A DNA stretch of 39,660 nt from Ramlibacter sp. (GCA_029237735.1 JAQZBU010000014.1:1-39660); one strand, 5' to 3'. Counted from the first letter of the stretch, positions 1 through 9,829 are shown. A program made the numbers and translations. The notes: generated by a model from the letters alone, not told the origin.

Positions 1-1457
1 ACACGCAGAAGTCGCTGGAGATCTTCCAGCGCCTGGGCGTGTACGACCGCATCGCCGCCAAGGGCATCCAGTGGAGCGTGGGCCGCACCTTCGCCGGCAG
101 CGACGAGGTCTATTCCTTCGACCTGCGCCAGCAGAGCGCCTACAACCTCTCCACGCAGCCGCCCTTCATCAACATCCAGCAGTTCTACATCGAGGCCTAC
201 CTCGTCGACCGCATCAACGCGCTGGGCAACGTGGACCTGCGCTGGAGCAACCGCGCCACCGGCTTCCGGCAGGACGAGGACGGCGCCTCGCTCACCATCG
301 AGACGCCGGCCGGCAGCTACCAGATGCGCGCCGACTACGTCATCGACGCCACCGGCTCGCACAGCCCTTTCCGCAAGTGGGTGGGAGCCTCCATCACGGC
401 GAAGAAGGGGGACGACCGCTGGTGCATCGCCGACGTGCGCTTCACCAAGAAGCCGCCGGTGGAACGCCACACCTGGATCGAGGCGCCGTTCAACGAGAAC
501 CGCGCGGTCTGGCAGCACCTGATGGGCGACAACGTCTGGCGCATCGACTACCAGATGGCGCCGGATTGCGACCCGGCCGAAGTGAGCCGCGAAGACGTGG
601 TGCGCGAGCGCCTGGCGCGCCAGTTCGGCGCCGACGCCGGCATCGAGATCGTCTGGGTGGGCCCGTACGCGTACAAGAGCGAGTGCGTGGATGCGATGCG
701 CCACGGCCGCGTGTTCTTCATGGGCGATTCGGCCAAGGTGGTCAGCCCCTTCGGCGCGCGCGGCGGCAACACCGGTATCGCCGACGCCGACAACCTGGCC
801 TGGAAGATGGCCGCGGTGCTGAAGGGCCACGCTTCCCCTGCGCTGCTGGACAGCTATCACGAGGAGCGCCACGAAGCGGCACGGCAGAACGTGCTGGTCA
901 CCAACCGCACGGCGCGCTTCCTGCGCCCGGCCACGCCGGTGGAGAAGCTGTTCCGCTCTGCGGCGCTCAGCCTGGCGCGGCAGCACCTGTTTGCGCGGCA
1001 ATTCGTGAACACCGGCCGCATGGCCGTGGCCAACCCGTACACCCGCTCGAGCGCCTGCCATTCCGGCGGCGGGCAGTCCGTGCAGAACGTTGCGTTCCAG
1101 TGGGCCGACGGCAGCAGGGGCGAGGTCAACGACTTGCTGCGCTGGGCCGACGGGCGATTGCTGGTGCTGGTGTTCGGCAGCCATTCGGCGGCGGAGCTGG
1201 CGCGGCTGCGTGCGCTGGCCGCCAGCGCGCCGGTCTGCTGCGTGCAGGTGCTGGGCGCCGACGACGCAGCCGGCGCCCGCGAACACGTCCGCGACCCCAA
1301 GGGCCACCTGCAGGGCGCCTGCCATGTCTTCGGCCACGCCTGGGCGCTGGTGCGGCCGGACAGCTATGTGGCGGCCACCGGCGAGGCGGTGGATGCGTCC
1401 CTGGTGCACGCCGTCGGGCAGGCCCTGGGCGCCGCGCTGGAGGAGGAAGCGGCATGA
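1..1457 (+). CDS. FAD-dependent aromatic-ring monooxygenase, C-terminal part (5' end outside window)
   Basis: The reading frame is open from base 3 and has no start in the window, so the N-terminus with the Rossmann GxGxxG motif is missing. What remains resembles the MhpA/PheA-type flavoprotein hydroxylases, which use NAD(P)H and O2 to hydroxylate an aromatic acid. The flavin-contacting motif GRVFFMGDSAKVVSPFGARG is visible near base 705, followed by the NTGIADADNLAWK segment typical of this family. The last ~110 residues look like the thioredoxin-like C-terminal domain of these enzymes. The stop overlaps the next ATG as ATGA, so translation of the small downstream gene is probably coupled. 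Family is clear; the substrate cannot be read from this fragment. Confidence 0.85.
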   Translation, partial: TQKSLEIFQRLGVYDRIAAKGIQWSVGRTFAGSDEVYSFDLRQQSAYNLSTQPPFINIQQFYIEAYLVDRINALGNVDLRWSNRATGFRQDEDGASLTIETPAGSYQMRADYVIDATGSHSPFRKWVGASITAKKGDDRWCIADVRFTKKPPVERHTWIEAPFNENRAVWQHLMGDNVWRIDYQMAPDCDPAEVSREDVVRERLARQFGADAGIEIVWVGPYAYKSECVDAMRHGRVFFMGDSAKVVSPFGARGGNTGIADADNLAWKMAAVLKGHASPALLDSYHEERHEAARQNVLVTNRTARFLRPATPVEKLFRSAALSLARQHLFARQFVNTGRMAVANPYTRSSACHSGGGQSVQNVAFQWADGSRGEVNDLLRWADGRLLVLVFGSHSAAELARLRALAASAPVCCVQVLGADDAAGAREHVRDPKGHLQGACHVFGHAWALVRPDSYVAATGEAVDASLVHAVGQALGAALEEEAA

Positions 1458-1642
1458 AGACCACCTTGAACCTGCAGGATGCGGATGGTTTCTACGAGCA
1501 GCTGCTCGATGCGCATCAAGGCCTGAGCGAGGAGCAGTCGGCGCTGCTGAACGCGCGGCTGATCCTGCTGCTGGCCAACCAGGTGGGGGATGCGAAGGTG
1601 TTGAAGGAGTGCGTGGAGGCGGCGAAGACGGTGGCGAGCTGA
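1454..1642 (+). CDS. DUF2783-type small protein
   Basis: A 62-residue acidic, mostly helical protein starting MKTTLNLQDADGFYEQL, with a centre rich in Leu and Ala (SALLNARLILLLANQVGD). It matches my recollection of the DUF2783 family, which is usually encoded directly behind FAD-dependent monooxygenases in Burkholderiales. The ATG overlaps the monooxygenase stop by four bases, and the AGGAGGAAGC just upstream is a strong ribosome binding site that fixes the start. No catalytic motif, signal peptide or membrane segment is visible. The context suggests an accessory or stabilising role for the oxygenase, but that is inference. It could also be named hypothetical protein. Confidence 0.75.
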   Translation: MKTTLNLQDADGFYEQLLDAHQGLSEEQSALLNARLILLLANQVGDAKVLKECVEAAKTVAS

Positions 1643-1646
1643 ATTC

Positions 1647-1773
1647 GTCATCCCCGCGAAGGCGGGGACCCAGGGCTCCCGGCCCCGACTTCGGGAGCCC
1701 TGGATCCCCGCCTCCGCGGGGATGACGCAGGCCCTCCGCGGGGATGACGGAGGCCCTCCGCGGGGACGACGGG
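1647..1773. repeat. Dispersed palindromic repeat, copy 1, with two extra right-end units
   Basis: A large imperfect inverted repeat: GTCATCCCCGCGAAGGCGGG on the left and CCGCCTCCGCGGGGATGAC on the right (ending about 1726). The inner arms CCAGGGCTCCCGG and GGGAGCCCTGG flank a short centre. Each outer arm is itself a small hairpin (CCCCGC-GAAG-GCGGGG type). The right end is then repeated twice as GGCCCTCCGCGGGGATGACG (about 1730-1749) and a variant ending GGGGACGACGG (1752-1773). It fills the gap between the DUF2783 gene and valS. The same family recurs near 4.6, 7.5, 10.8, 11.5 and 27.4 kb. Confidence 0.9.
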
Positions 1774-1782
1774 GTCCCCCCG

Positions 1783-1788
1783 TAAAAT
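1783..1788 (+). promoter_or_regulatory. Candidate -10 box for a leaderless valS transcript
   Basis: TAAAAT lies exactly six bases before the GTG start of valS. With normal spacing the transcript would begin at the G of the start codon. No Shine-Dalgarno sequence lies between the box and the GTG, only C-rich sequence. No convincing -35 hexamer is visible, because that region is the end of the palindromic repeat. This is inference from spacing alone. Confidence 0.4.
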
Positions 1789-1794
1789 CCCCCG

Positions 1795-4611
1795 GTGAGC
1801 ACCGAACAACCTGGGCTGGACAGCCTCTCCAAGTCTTTCGAACCCGCGGCCATCGAGGCCAAGTGGGGCCCGTTGTGGGAACAGCGCGGCTATGCGCGCG
1901 CGGGCTACCGCGGCACGGGCGAGCCGAACCTGGCCGAGCCCTCTTTCGCCATCCAGCTGCCGCCGCCGAACGTGACGGGCACCCTGCACATGGGGCACGC
2001 GTTCAACCAGACCATCATGGACAGCCTGACGCGCTACCACCGGATGCGCGGCTTCAACACGTTGTGGGTCCCGGGCACGGACCACGCCGGCATCGCCACC
2101 CAGATCGTGGTGGAGCGCCAGCTGCAGGAGCAAGGCACCAGCCGCCACGACCTGGGCCGACCCAACTTCGTCCAGAAGGTCTGGGAGTGGAAGGAGAAGT
2201 CCGGCAACACCATCACCACGCAGATGCGCCGCATGGGCGACAGCGTGGACTGGTCGCACGAGTACTTCACGATGGACGACAAGCTGTCGAAGATCGTGAC
2301 CCAGACCTTCGTGCAGCTGTACGAGCAGGGCCTGATCTACCGCGGCAACCGCATGGTGAACTGGGACCCCGAGCTCAAGAGCGTGGTGTCCGACCTGGAG
2401 GTGGAGAGCGAGGAGGAAGACGGCTTCCTCTGGCACATCCGCTATCCGCTCACCGACGGCGGCGGTGAACTGGTGGTCGCGACCACCCGCCCCGAGACCA
2501 TGCTCGGCGACGTGGCCGTGATGGTGCACCCCGAGGACGAACGCTACCAGCACCTGGTGGGCAAGACGGTGAAGCTGCCGCTGTGCGACCGTGACATCCC
2601 CGTGATCGCCGACGACTACGTCGACCGCGCGTTCGGCACGGGCGTGGTGAAGGTGACGCCGGCCCACGACCCGAACGACTACCAGGTGGGCCTGCGCCAC
2701 AACCTGCCGGTGATCAGCGTGCTGAACCTGGACGTCACGATCAACGACAACGCGCCCGCGGCCTATCGCGGCATGGACCGCTTTGCCGCGCGCAAGAAGG
2801 TCGTGGCCGACCTGCAGGCGCAAGGCTTCCTGGTCGAGACCAAGAAGCACAAGCTGATGGTGCCGCGCTGCGGCCGCACCGGCCAGATCGTCGAGCCCAT
2901 GCTGATGGACCAGTGGTTCGTGGCCATGACCAAGGTAGGAGAGAACGACCCCACCGGCAAGTCGATCGCGCAGAAGGCCATCGACGTGGTGGAGAACGGG
3001 CAAGTCCGCTTCATCCCCGAGAACTGGGTCAACACCTACAACCAGTGGATGCACAACATCCAGGACTGGCCGGTGTCGCGCCAGCTCTGGTGGGGCCACC
3101 AGATCCCCGCCTGGTACGACGAGCAGGGCAACGTGTACGTCGCCACCAGCGAGGAGGAAGCGCAGAAGCAGGCGCCCGGCAAGAAGCTCACGCGCGACCC
3201 CGACGTGCTGGACACCTGGTACTCCTCCGCGCTGGTGCCCTTCTCCACCCTCGGCTGGCCGGCCAAGACGCAGGACCTGCAGCTGTACCTGCCCTCCACC
3301 GTGCTCGTGACGGGCTACGACATCATCTTCTTCTGGGTGGCCCGGATGATCATGATGACGACGCACTTCACCGGGCAGGTGCCCTTCCGCGACGTCTACA
3401 TCCACGGCCTGGTGCGCGATGCGCAAGGCAAGAAGATGAGCAAGTCCGAAGGCAACGTGCTCGACCCCGTGGACCTGATCGACGGCATCTCGCTGCCGCC
3501 GCTGCTGGAGAAGCGCACCACCGGCCTGCGCAAACCGGAGACGGCGCCCGCGGTGCGCAAGAACACCGAGAAGGAATTCCCGGAAGGCATCCCGGCGTAC
3601 GGCGCGGACGCATTGCGCTTCACCTTCGCCGCGCTGGCCACGCTGGGCCGCTCGATCAACTTCGATTCCAAGCGCTGCGAGGGCTACCGCAACTTCTGCA
3701 ACAAGCTCTGGAACGCCACGCGCTTCGTGCTGATGAATTGCGAGGGCAAGGACCTCGCGGAGCAGGACGCCACGCAGACGCAGGCGGACCGCTGGATCAT
3801 CTCGCGGCTGCAGAAGGCCGAGGCCGACGTGGCCAAGGGCTTCGGCGAGTACCGCCTGGACAACGTCGCCAACACGCTCTACCAGTTCGTGTGGGACGAG
3901 TACTGCGACTGGTACCTGGAAATCGCCAAGGTGCAGATCCAGACTGGCAATGAGGCGCAGCAGCGCGGCACTCGCCGCACGCTGATCCGCGTACTGGAAG
4001 CCATCCTGCGCCTGGCGCACCCGGTGATCCCTTTCATCACCGAGGAGCTGTGGCAGAAGGTCGCTCCCGTGGCCGGCAAAACGGGCGACTCGATCAGCGT
4101 CGCACCTTACCCGGCCACGAACCCAGCCAACGTCAACTCGGAAGCCGAAGCGTGGATGACGCGTTTGAAGTCGGTGGTGGACGCCTGCCGCAACCTGCGC
4201 GGTGAAATGAACGTGCCGCCGAGCGCGCGCCTGCCGGCCTATGTGCTGGGCGACGCCGCCTTCATGCGCGAAGCCGCGCCCGCCCTGCAGGCGCTGGCGA
4301 AGCTGAGCGAGGTGAAGGTGTTCGACGGCGAGGCGGCGTGGTCCGCGGCAGCGCAAGCGGCGCCGGTGGCCGTGGCCGGCGACATCCGCATGTGCGTGTT
4401 CATGGAGATCGACGTCGCCGCGGAGAAGGCGCGCCTGACGAAGGAAGCGGGCCGGCTGCAGGGCGAACTCGCCAAGGCCAACGGCAAGCTATCGAACGAG
4501 GCCTTCGTCGCGAAAGCGCCGCCGGCGGTGATCGAGCAGGAGAGGAAGCGGATTGCGGATTTCAGTGCGACGCTGGAGAAGGTGCAGGCGCAGTTGAAGC
4601 GATTGGGTTGA
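1795..4611 (+). CDS. valS: Valyl-tRNA synthetase
   Basis: A 938-residue class I aminoacyl-tRNA synthetase that charges tRNA-Val in the cytoplasm. The HIGH signature is HMGH at residues 65-68 inside [16 protein letters not shown], and the KMSKS loop is KMSKS at residues 547-551. The editing (CP1) domain occupies the region between them, with [10 protein letters not shown] visible. After KMSKS there is an insertion ([18 protein letters not shown]) that I associate with betaproteobacterial ValRS. The C-terminus is a charged coiled coil from about residue 865, as expected for ValRS and absent from IleRS. Length is normal for the family. The GTG start is chosen because it gives the expected N-terminus and lies six bases from a TAAAAT box; there is no visible ribosome binding site. 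Confidence 0.97.
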   Translation: MSTEQPGLDSLSKSFEPAAIEAKWGPLWEQRGYARAGYRGTGEPNLAEPSFAIQLPPPNVTGTLHMGHAFNQTIMDSLTRYHRMRGFNTLWVPGTDHAGIATQIVVERQLQEQGTSRHDLGRPNFVQKVWEWKEKSGNTITTQMRRMGDSVDWSHEYFTMDDKLSKIVTQTFVQLYEQGLIYRGNRMVNWDPELKSVVSDLEVESEEEDGFLWHIRYPLTDGGGELVVATTRPETMLGDVAVMVHPEDERYQHLVGKTVKLPLCDRDIPVIADDYVDRAFGTGVVKVTPAHDPNDYQVGLRHNLPVISVLNLDVTINDNAPAAYRGMDRFAARKKVVADLQAQGFLVETKKHKLMVPRCGRTGQIVEPMLMDQWFVAMTKVGENDPTGKSIAQKAIDVVENGQVRFIPENWVNTYNQWMHNIQDWPVSRQLWWGHQIPAWYDEQGNVYVATSEEEAQKQAPGKKLTRDPDVLDTWYSSALVPFSTLGWPAKTQDLQLYLPSTVLVTGYDIIFFWVARMIMMTTHFTGQVPFRDVYIHGLVRDAQGKKMSKSEGNVLDPVDLIDGISLPPLLEKRTTGLRKPETAPAVRKNTEKEFPEGIPAYGADALRFTFAALATLGRSINFDSKRCEGYRNFCNKLWNATRFVLMNCEGKDLAEQDATQTQADRWIISRLQKAEADVAKGFGEYRLDNVANTLYQFVWDEYCDWYLEIAKVQIQTGNEAQQRGTRRTLIRVLEAILRLAHPVIPFITEELWQKVAPVAGKTGDSISVAPYPATNPANVNSEAEAWMTRLKSVVDACRNLRGEMNVPPSARLPAYVLGDAAFMREAAPALQALAKLSEVKVFDGEAAWSAAAQAAPVAVAGDIRMCVFMEIDVAAEKARLTKEAGRLQGELAKANGKLSNEAFVAKAPPAVIEQERKRIADFSATLEKVQAQLKRLG

Positions 4612-4622
4612 GCGTCATCTCC

Positions 4623-4732
4623 GTCATCCCCGCGAAGGCGGGGATCCAGGGCTCCCCTGCACCCGAATTCGGAAGCCCTGGATTCCCGCCTTCGCGGGAA
4701 TGACGAATTCACCCGCCTCCGCGGGAATGACG
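4623..4732. repeat. Dispersed palindromic repeat, copy 2, with one extra right-end unit
   Basis: The left arm GTCATCCCCGCGAAGGCGGG starts at 4623, the centre is CACCCGAATTCGGA, and the right arm CCCGCCTTCGCGGGAATGAC ends at 4704. A second truncated right end (CCGCCTCCGCGGGAATGACG) ends at about 4732. The element occupies nearly the whole space between the valS stop and the stop of the oppositely oriented dehydrogenase-like gene. It could fold on either strand and act as a bidirectional transcription end, although neither side carries a T-tract. Confidence 0.9.
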
Positions 4733-4735
4733 CGG

Positions 4736-5725
4736 CTATCGCGGCGCGAAGTCCGAATCCCCCAACCCCATCGGCGCGCTCAGCAACTGATCGAACCCGC
4801 TGTTCGGCGGCGGGCTGGTCAGCGTCTCGTGCAATCTCTGCGCCACATACCAGCTGGCCCGCACCCGCGACTCCCGCGTCTGCGCGCCCAGCCGCGGCGT
4901 CAGGTACAGGTTCTTCGCCTCGTACAGCGCCGTTCCGCGAGCGGCAAACCCCGTATCCGCCCCGTCCAGAATCGCGGACTCGATGCGCCCGTCCGCCAGC
5001 GCCGCTGCGAAAGCCTCTGGTTCGAACAGTTCGGAGCGCGTGATCCCCACCCACAGCTGCCCCTGCCGGCAATGCGCCAACACCTTGTCGTTGATGAAGT
5101 GCTGGTAGCGCGATCCGTACAGCACCTGCACCGACACCGCGTCCGACCACTGCAGCAAGTCCTGCAGCCCGACCGGGTGGATGCGCAGCCGCTCCCAGAT
5201 GGGCGCGGTGTGGTGCACGGCGGGGTCGTATCCGATGAGCTTGGCGCCCAACGATTCCAGCATGCCGGCCAGCGTGTGCGCCGTGGGCGCGATGCCGAGC
5301 AGGCCGATGGTCGCGCCGTTCAGCTCGCGGCCCATGCTGACCAGGGCGTTCCGGTCCCCGTTGAGGGACGACGCGATGCCGCGGCGGAACAGCAGCAGCA
5401 GGCTGGCCAGCAGGTATTCCGCATTCGAACGCACGTGCGCACTGATGGCCTGCACCACGCGCACCTTGTGTTCGCGGCAAGCTTCGAGATCGGTGTTGTC
5501 GGTGCCCGCGTGCAGGCGGGCGGCCACGCGCAGCACGGGCGCAAAGTCGAGGAATTCGCGGGTGATGGGCAGTTTGCGCGGCAGCACGATGCCCTGCACG
5601 TTGTAGAGCACCTTGCGCAGCGCGGCCGGATCCTGCGCCAGGTCCGGCCTCGGCTCCACGTGGTGGCGAGCTTCCAGCCAGGCCTGCGCCTCCGGAACCA
5701 GCCTGTCTAACAAAAGGATTTCCAA
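4736..5725 (-). CDS. D-2-hydroxyacid dehydrogenase-like protein with degenerate active site
   Basis: About 329 residues with the layout of the D-isomer-specific 2-hydroxyacid dehydrogenases (SerA/PdxB type): an N-terminal substrate-binding half with LHAGTDNTD near 72-79, then a Rossmann half. The key positions are altered. The nucleotide loop reads GLLGIAPTAH (141-150) and lacks the usual GxGxxG. The active-site Arg is probably R230 (GITRSE). Where the catalytic His of the TPH-G motif should be there is Arg (TPRLG, R278). It may bind a nucleotide without normal turnover. The TTG at 5725 gives the family-like start LEILLLDRLVPEA and has GGGGA upstream; a GTG at 5800 would add 25 unusual residues. 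It is divergent from galU. Family assignment is good; function is unknown. Confidence 0.75.
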   Translation of the reverse strand: MEILLLDRLVPEAQAWLEARHHVEPRPDLAQDPAALRKVLYNVQGIVLPRKLPITREFLDFAPVLRVAARLHAGTDNTDLEACREHKVRVVQAISAHVRSNAEYLLASLLLLFRRGIASSLNGDRNALVSMGRELNGATIGLLGIAPTAHTLAGMLESLGAKLIGYDPAVHHTAPIWERLRIHPVGLQDLLQWSDAVSVQVLYGSRYQHFINDKVLAHCRQGQLWVGITRSELFEPEAFAAALADGRIESAILDGADTGFAARGTALYEAKNLYLTPRLGAQTRESRVRASWYVAQRLHETLTSPPPNSGFDQLLSAPMGLGDSDFAPR

Positions 5726-5828
5726 GACAACGTCCCCGTTTGCGCCACCGCAGCCGCATTTGTCCGCAAAATGCTGCAGTGCCACGCCCCTCTTGATCAC
5801 ACTCTAGCTACTACATCCGAGAAGGTCG

Positions 5829-6716
<888 letters not shown>

Positions 6717-6733
6717 GCCGCGAAAGCCTGTCG

Positions 6734-7501
6734 TTGCGCAACGAACATAAATGGCGGCCGAGCAAGTTCGTCCATCGCGATGGACGACTCGTCGCTTCAA
6801 GGGACCCCAAGGAGGTATCGGTCAGCTCACGGTTGGCAGCGGATCTCGTCGCGGAGTTCTATGACCGGGCGCTGCCGCAGTATGCGTCGGGCCATCTGCT
6901 TGACCTCGGTTGCGGCAAAGTGCCGCTTCACGCCTCGTATCGCCAGTTCGTCAGCACCTCCACTTGCGTCGATTGGTCCCAGAGCCTGCACAAGAATGAG
7001 CACCTGGACCTCGAAGCCGACCTCACGGCGGTCCTACCGTTCGAGTCCAGTCACTTCGACACGGTGATCCTGTCCGATGTCCTGGAGCACATACCGGTTC
7101 CCGAGGCGCTGTGCAAGGAGATCGCACGCGTCCTCGCACCCGACGGCAGACTGCTGATGAACGTGCCATTCTTCTATTGGCTGCATGAAGAGCCGCACGA
7201 CTATTACCGCTTCACGGAGTATGCATTGCGCCGCTTCATGTCGAACAGTGGGCTGCGTCTGGTGGAATTGCGCCCCCTCGGCGGTGTACCGGAGGTCCTC
7301 GCGGATGTCATTGCCAAGAGCTTCTTCCTCCGGTTCCCCAGACTCGGCGGCTTGTTCGCACGCGCAGTGCAGTGGATGGCCCACTCGGCGCGGCGCACGC
7401 GAATCGGCCGCCGGATCTCGGACAACTCGGCGGCCAAGTTTCCGTTGGGATACGCGTTGGTCGCCGAGAAAGGCCCTGGATTCCCGTCTCCGCGGGAATG
7501 A
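6734..7501 (+). CDS. Class I SAM-dependent methyltransferase
   Basis: About 255 residues. Motif I is LLDLGCGKVP at residues 55-64, with an acidic residue ending strand 2 in CVDWSQ (D80). Motif IV-like SDVLEHIPVPEAL starts at 114, followed by VLAPDGRLLMNVPFFYWLHE, all typical of the Methyltransf_11/UbiE-like fold. The EEPHDYYRFTEYALRRF segment is common in methyltransferases of polysaccharide clusters. The start is the TTG at 6734 (MRNEHKWRPSKF), 17 bases after galU; no ATG fits. The last residues, GPGFPSPRE, and the stop are encoded by a half copy of the palindromic repeat, so the gene has probably acquired a repeat-derived tail. The acceptor is unknown; a sugar or lipid-linked glycan is plausible from context. 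Confidence 0.8.
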   Translation: MRNEHKWRPSKFVHRDGRLVASRDPKEVSVSSRLAADLVAEFYDRALPQYASGHLLDLGCGKVPLHASYRQFVSTSTCVDWSQSLHKNEHLDLEADLTAVLPFESSHFDTVILSDVLEHIPVPEALCKEIARVLAPDGRLLMNVPFFYWLHEEPHDYYRFTEYALRRFMSNSGLRLVELRPLGGVPEVLADVIAKSFFLRFPRLGGLFARAVQWMAHSARRTRIGRRISDNSAAKFPLGYALVAEKGPGFPSPRE

Positions 7502-7528
7502 CGCCGCTGCGCTACGCGGGGATGACGG
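7472..7528. repeat. Dispersed palindromic repeat, copy 3 (right-end half plus a remnant)
   Basis: GGCCCTGGATTCCCGTCTCC followed by GCGGGAATGACG matches the right half of the repeat seen near 1.7 and 4.7 kb. A further remnant, ACGCGGGGATGACGG, follows around 7514-7528. No left arm is present. The element overlaps the 3' ends of both convergent genes. It encodes the last residues and stop of the methyltransferase (+) and the final VIPA plus stop of the mutarotase (-). Confidence 0.8.
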
Positions 7529-8330
7529 AAATGCGCTGCATCCCCCGCCACGTCTTCCCCGGTGCCAACTGAACGGGGCTCCCCACCACTGCCGCCTCCA
7601 CGCACACCATCCGCGTCCAATCCTCCGCCGGCATGTCCCCTAGAGCGGCCGCCTTCACCGGCCCCGGATTCCACACCACCGTATCCTCGAACCCCTGCTG
7701 CGTGATGCGCCGGCCGGGCACCAGCTCCACCTGCGCCGGCGCCCCGAGGTAGATCCGATCCACCTCCCCGGCGAACCGCACCTCCGCGTCGGCGTCTTCC
7801 CTCACCGCGCCGCCCGCGGCCGAATCCTCGTACCGCAGCCCCTGCAAACCGCGCACGGCCGCTTGCCGCACGTCGTCGACCGCAAAGTACGTGTGGATCG
7901 CCCCGGTGAAATCGAAAGACTGCCGCCCCGTATTGGCCACCTGCAAGTGCAGCTCCAGCCAGCGCGGACCGAGCCGGACCACCAGCACCAGGCAAAACGG
8001 GTGCTCCCAGCCGGAAACCACCATGGTCGAATCCAGCTGGAAGGTCGCCTCACTGACCGCGCCACCGAGCGTCGGCCCGGTCACCATCTCCCACCGACTG
8101 GTCCGCGCAAAACCGTGTTTTTGCAGCGGCCCGCGCTGCGCGAACTGCGGAAAGCAAATGGGTGCGCCACCGCGGAACGCCTTGCCGGGCGCGGGATGCG
8201 AAGTGGGGCTGGCGTAGATCTGCTCCCGCTCGCCGGCGGGCCGCCAGGACAGGAGCTGCCCGCCGTGCAGGCTGACCACGGCCTCGCTGCCGTCGGCAGT
8301 GTGGAGCGTGACGAGCGTGCCGTCGTCCAC
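7512..8330 (-). CDS. D-hexose-6-phosphate mutarotase (YeaD-like aldose 1-epimerase family)
   Basis: About 272 residues of the galactose mutarotase-like fold, expected to interconvert the alpha and beta anomers of glucose-6-phosphate or related hexose phosphates. Family features seen are VSLHGGQLLSWRP near the N-terminus, FRGGAPICFPQFAQRGPLQKHGFARTS (the conserved substrate-binding region with the catalytic His), and FTGAIHTYFAVDD. The near-C-terminal VVWNPGPVKAAALGDMPAEDWTRMVCVEAA includes the conserved glutamate stretch. The start is a GTG at 8330, six bases behind the stop of the TusA-like gene, so the two are probably co-transcribed. The C-terminal VIPA and stop lie in the palindromic repeat. 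Good confidence in family. Confidence 0.88.
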   Translation of the reverse strand: MDDGTLVTLHTADGSEAVVSLHGGQLLSWRPAGEREQIYASPTSHPAPGKAFRGGAPICFPQFAQRGPLQKHGFARTSRWEMVTGPTLGGAVSEATFQLDSTMVVSGWEHPFCLVLVVRLGPRWLELHLQVANTGRQSFDFTGAIHTYFAVDDVRQAAVRGLQGLRYEDSAAGGAVREDADAEVRFAGEVDRIYLGAPAQVELVPGRRITQQGFEDTVVWNPGPVKAAALGDMPAEDWTRMVCVEAAVVGSPVQLAPGKTWRGMQRISVIPA

Positions 8331-8336
8331 GCGCGC

Positions 8337-8564
8337 TCAGCGGCGGCGCAGCACGTGGACGAACTCGTCGCCCACCGTCTGCTGGTCGACCAGCTCGTTG
8401 CCCGTCTGCTTGGAAAAGGCCTGGAAGTCGCGCAGCGACCCGCCGTCGGTGGACACCACCTTCAGCAGCTGGCCGCTCGCCATGTCGGTCAGCGCCTTCT
8501 TCGCCTTCAGGATGGGCAGCGGGCAGTTCAGCCCGCGGGTGTCGATTTCCTTGTCGATCTGCAT
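8337..8564 (-). CDS. TusA/SirA-family sulfurtransferase-like protein
   Basis: A 75-residue protein with the family motif RGLNCPLPILKAKKAL near residues 10-25, where the Cys followed by Pro is the persulfide-carrying residue. The second half (LLKVVSTDGGSLRDFQAFSKQTGNEL) matches the usual two-layer alpha/beta fold. Family members relay sulfur for tRNA thiolation, molybdenum cofactor or selenium metabolism; which of these applies cannot be read here. The ATG at 8564 is chosen because the protein then begins MQIDKEIDTRG, as relatives do, and AAGGG lies upstream. A longer in-frame extension to 8720 has no family similarity. It is six bases ahead of the mutarotase gene on the same strand. Confidence 0.88.
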   Translation of the reverse strand: MQIDKEIDTRGLNCPLPILKAKKALTDMASGQLLKVVSTDGGSLRDFQAFSKQTGNELVDQQTVGDEFVHVLRRR

Positions 8565-8704
8565 TTCGGCCCTTAATAGCGGCACTTGCATTCTATGTAC
8601 AACGGGTACCCCTTTCGGCCGTGCGATTCTTCCTTGGCAGCCCTTTGACGGATGGGCATGGAACTTGATTGCTGATAATCTGAAACATTCTCGAACATCG
8701 GCCC

Positions 8705-9829
8705 ATGACGAAGCGCGCACTCATTACCGGTATCACTGGCCAGGACGGCTCCTATCTCGCCGAGCTCCTGCTCGAAAAGGGCTACGAGGTCCACGGCATC
8801 AAGCGCCGCGCCTCCATGTTCAACACGGCGCGCATCGACCACATTTACCAAGACCCCCACATCGACAACCGCAGGTTTGTCCTGCACTACGGAGACCTGA
8901 GCGACACCTCCAACCTCACCCGCATCCTGCAGCAGGTGCAGCCGGACGAGGTGTACAACCTCGGGGCCCAGTCGCACGTGGCGGTGAGCTTCGAAGCGCC
9001 GGAATACACCGCCGACGTGGACGCGATCGGGACATTGCGCCTGCTGGAAGCCATCCGGTTCCTGAAGCTGGACCAGAAAACCCGCTTCTACCAGGCGTCC
9101 ACGTCCGAGCTGTATGGCTTGGTTCAGGAGGTGCCGCAGAAGGAAACCACGCCTTTCCACCCCCGCTCCCCCTACGCCGTGGCCAAGCTGTACGCGTACT
9201 GGATCACGGTGAACTACCGCGAGTCGTACGGCATGTACGCCTGCAACGGCATCCTGTTTAACCACGAGTCTCCACGCCGTGGCGAAACCTTCGTCACCCG
9301 CAAGATCACACGCGGCATGTGCAACATCGCCCAAGGCCTGGAGAAGTGCCTGTACATGGGCAACATCGACGCCCTGCGCGACTGGGGCCATGCCAAGGAC
9401 TACGTGCGCATGCAATGGATGATGCTCCAGCAAGACAAGCCGCAGGATTACGTCATCGCTACGGGCAAACAGATTTCGGTACGCGACTTCATCCACCTCA
9501 CGGCCAAGAACCTGGGCATCAGCCTTCAGTTCGAGGGCAAGGGCGTCGACGAACAGGGCATCGTCGTTGCCATCGAGGGGGACCTGGCGCCAGCCCTGAA
9601 GGTGGGCGACGTGATCGTTCGAGGCGACCGGCGCTATCACCGACCGGCCGAAGTCGAAACCCTGCTGGGTGACCCGAGCCGCGCCAAGAAGGAACTGGGC
9701 TGGATGCCGGAAATCACCGTGGAGCAGATGTGCGCCGAAATGGTGTCGTGCGATCTCTCGGAGGCCAAGCAGCACGCCCTGCTCAAGTCGCACGGCTACC
9801 CGGTCATTCGCCCGAAAGAGGACCGTTGA
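8705..9829 (+). CDS. gmd: GDP-mannose 4,6-dehydratase
   Basis: A 374-residue extended short-chain dehydrogenase that converts GDP-D-mannose to GDP-4-keto-6-deoxymannose, the first step to GDP-L-fucose. It shows the NAD(P) motif [20 protein letters not shown] (G9, G12, G15), [24 protein letters not shown] for the catalytic Ser/Thr region, [10 protein letters not shown] for the Tyr-x3-Lys pair, and [16 protein letters not shown], which is specific to Gmd. Near the C-terminus [23 protein letters not shown] is also typical. Length is normal. The stop overlaps the ATG of fcl (TGATG), so the two pathway steps are translationally coupled. No good Shine-Dalgarno precedes the ATG. The identification is secure; no GDP-mannose-forming gene is in the window. 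Confidence 0.96.
   Translation: MTKRALITGITGQDGSYLAELLLEKGYEVHGIKRRASMFNTARIDHIYQDPHIDNRRFVLHYGDLSDTSNLTRILQQVQPDEVYNLGAQSHVAVSFEAPEYTADVDAIGTLRLLEAIRFLKLDQKTRFYQASTSELYGLVQEVPQKETTPFHPRSPYAVAKLYAYWITVNYRESYGMYACNGILFNHESPRRGETFVTRKITRGMCNIAQGLEKCLYMGNIDALRDWGHAKDYVRMQWMMLQQDKPQDYVIATGKQISVRDFIHLTAKNLGISLQFEGKGVDEQGIVVAIEGDLAPALKVGDVIVRGDRRYHRPAEVETLLGDPSRAKKELGWMPEITVEQMCAEMVSCDLSEAKQHALLKSHGYPVIRPKEDR

Noticed and set aside
1648..4356. Very long open frame (about 900 codons) on the minus strand opposite valS
   Set aside because: It is a high-GC shadow: the translation is rich in His, Arg, Val and Gly with no domain, and it lies fully antisense to valS, whose motifs are unmistakable.
5726..5828. 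Promoter pair in the galU/dehydrogenase divergent gap
   Set aside because: TTGATC and TACTAC-like hexamers exist, but with a spacing of about ten bases; nothing matched well enough to list.
8645..8679. gmd promoter with TTGACG and GATAAT
   Set aside because: The two boxes are 23 bases apart, too far for a standard sigma-70 promoter, so I did not list it.
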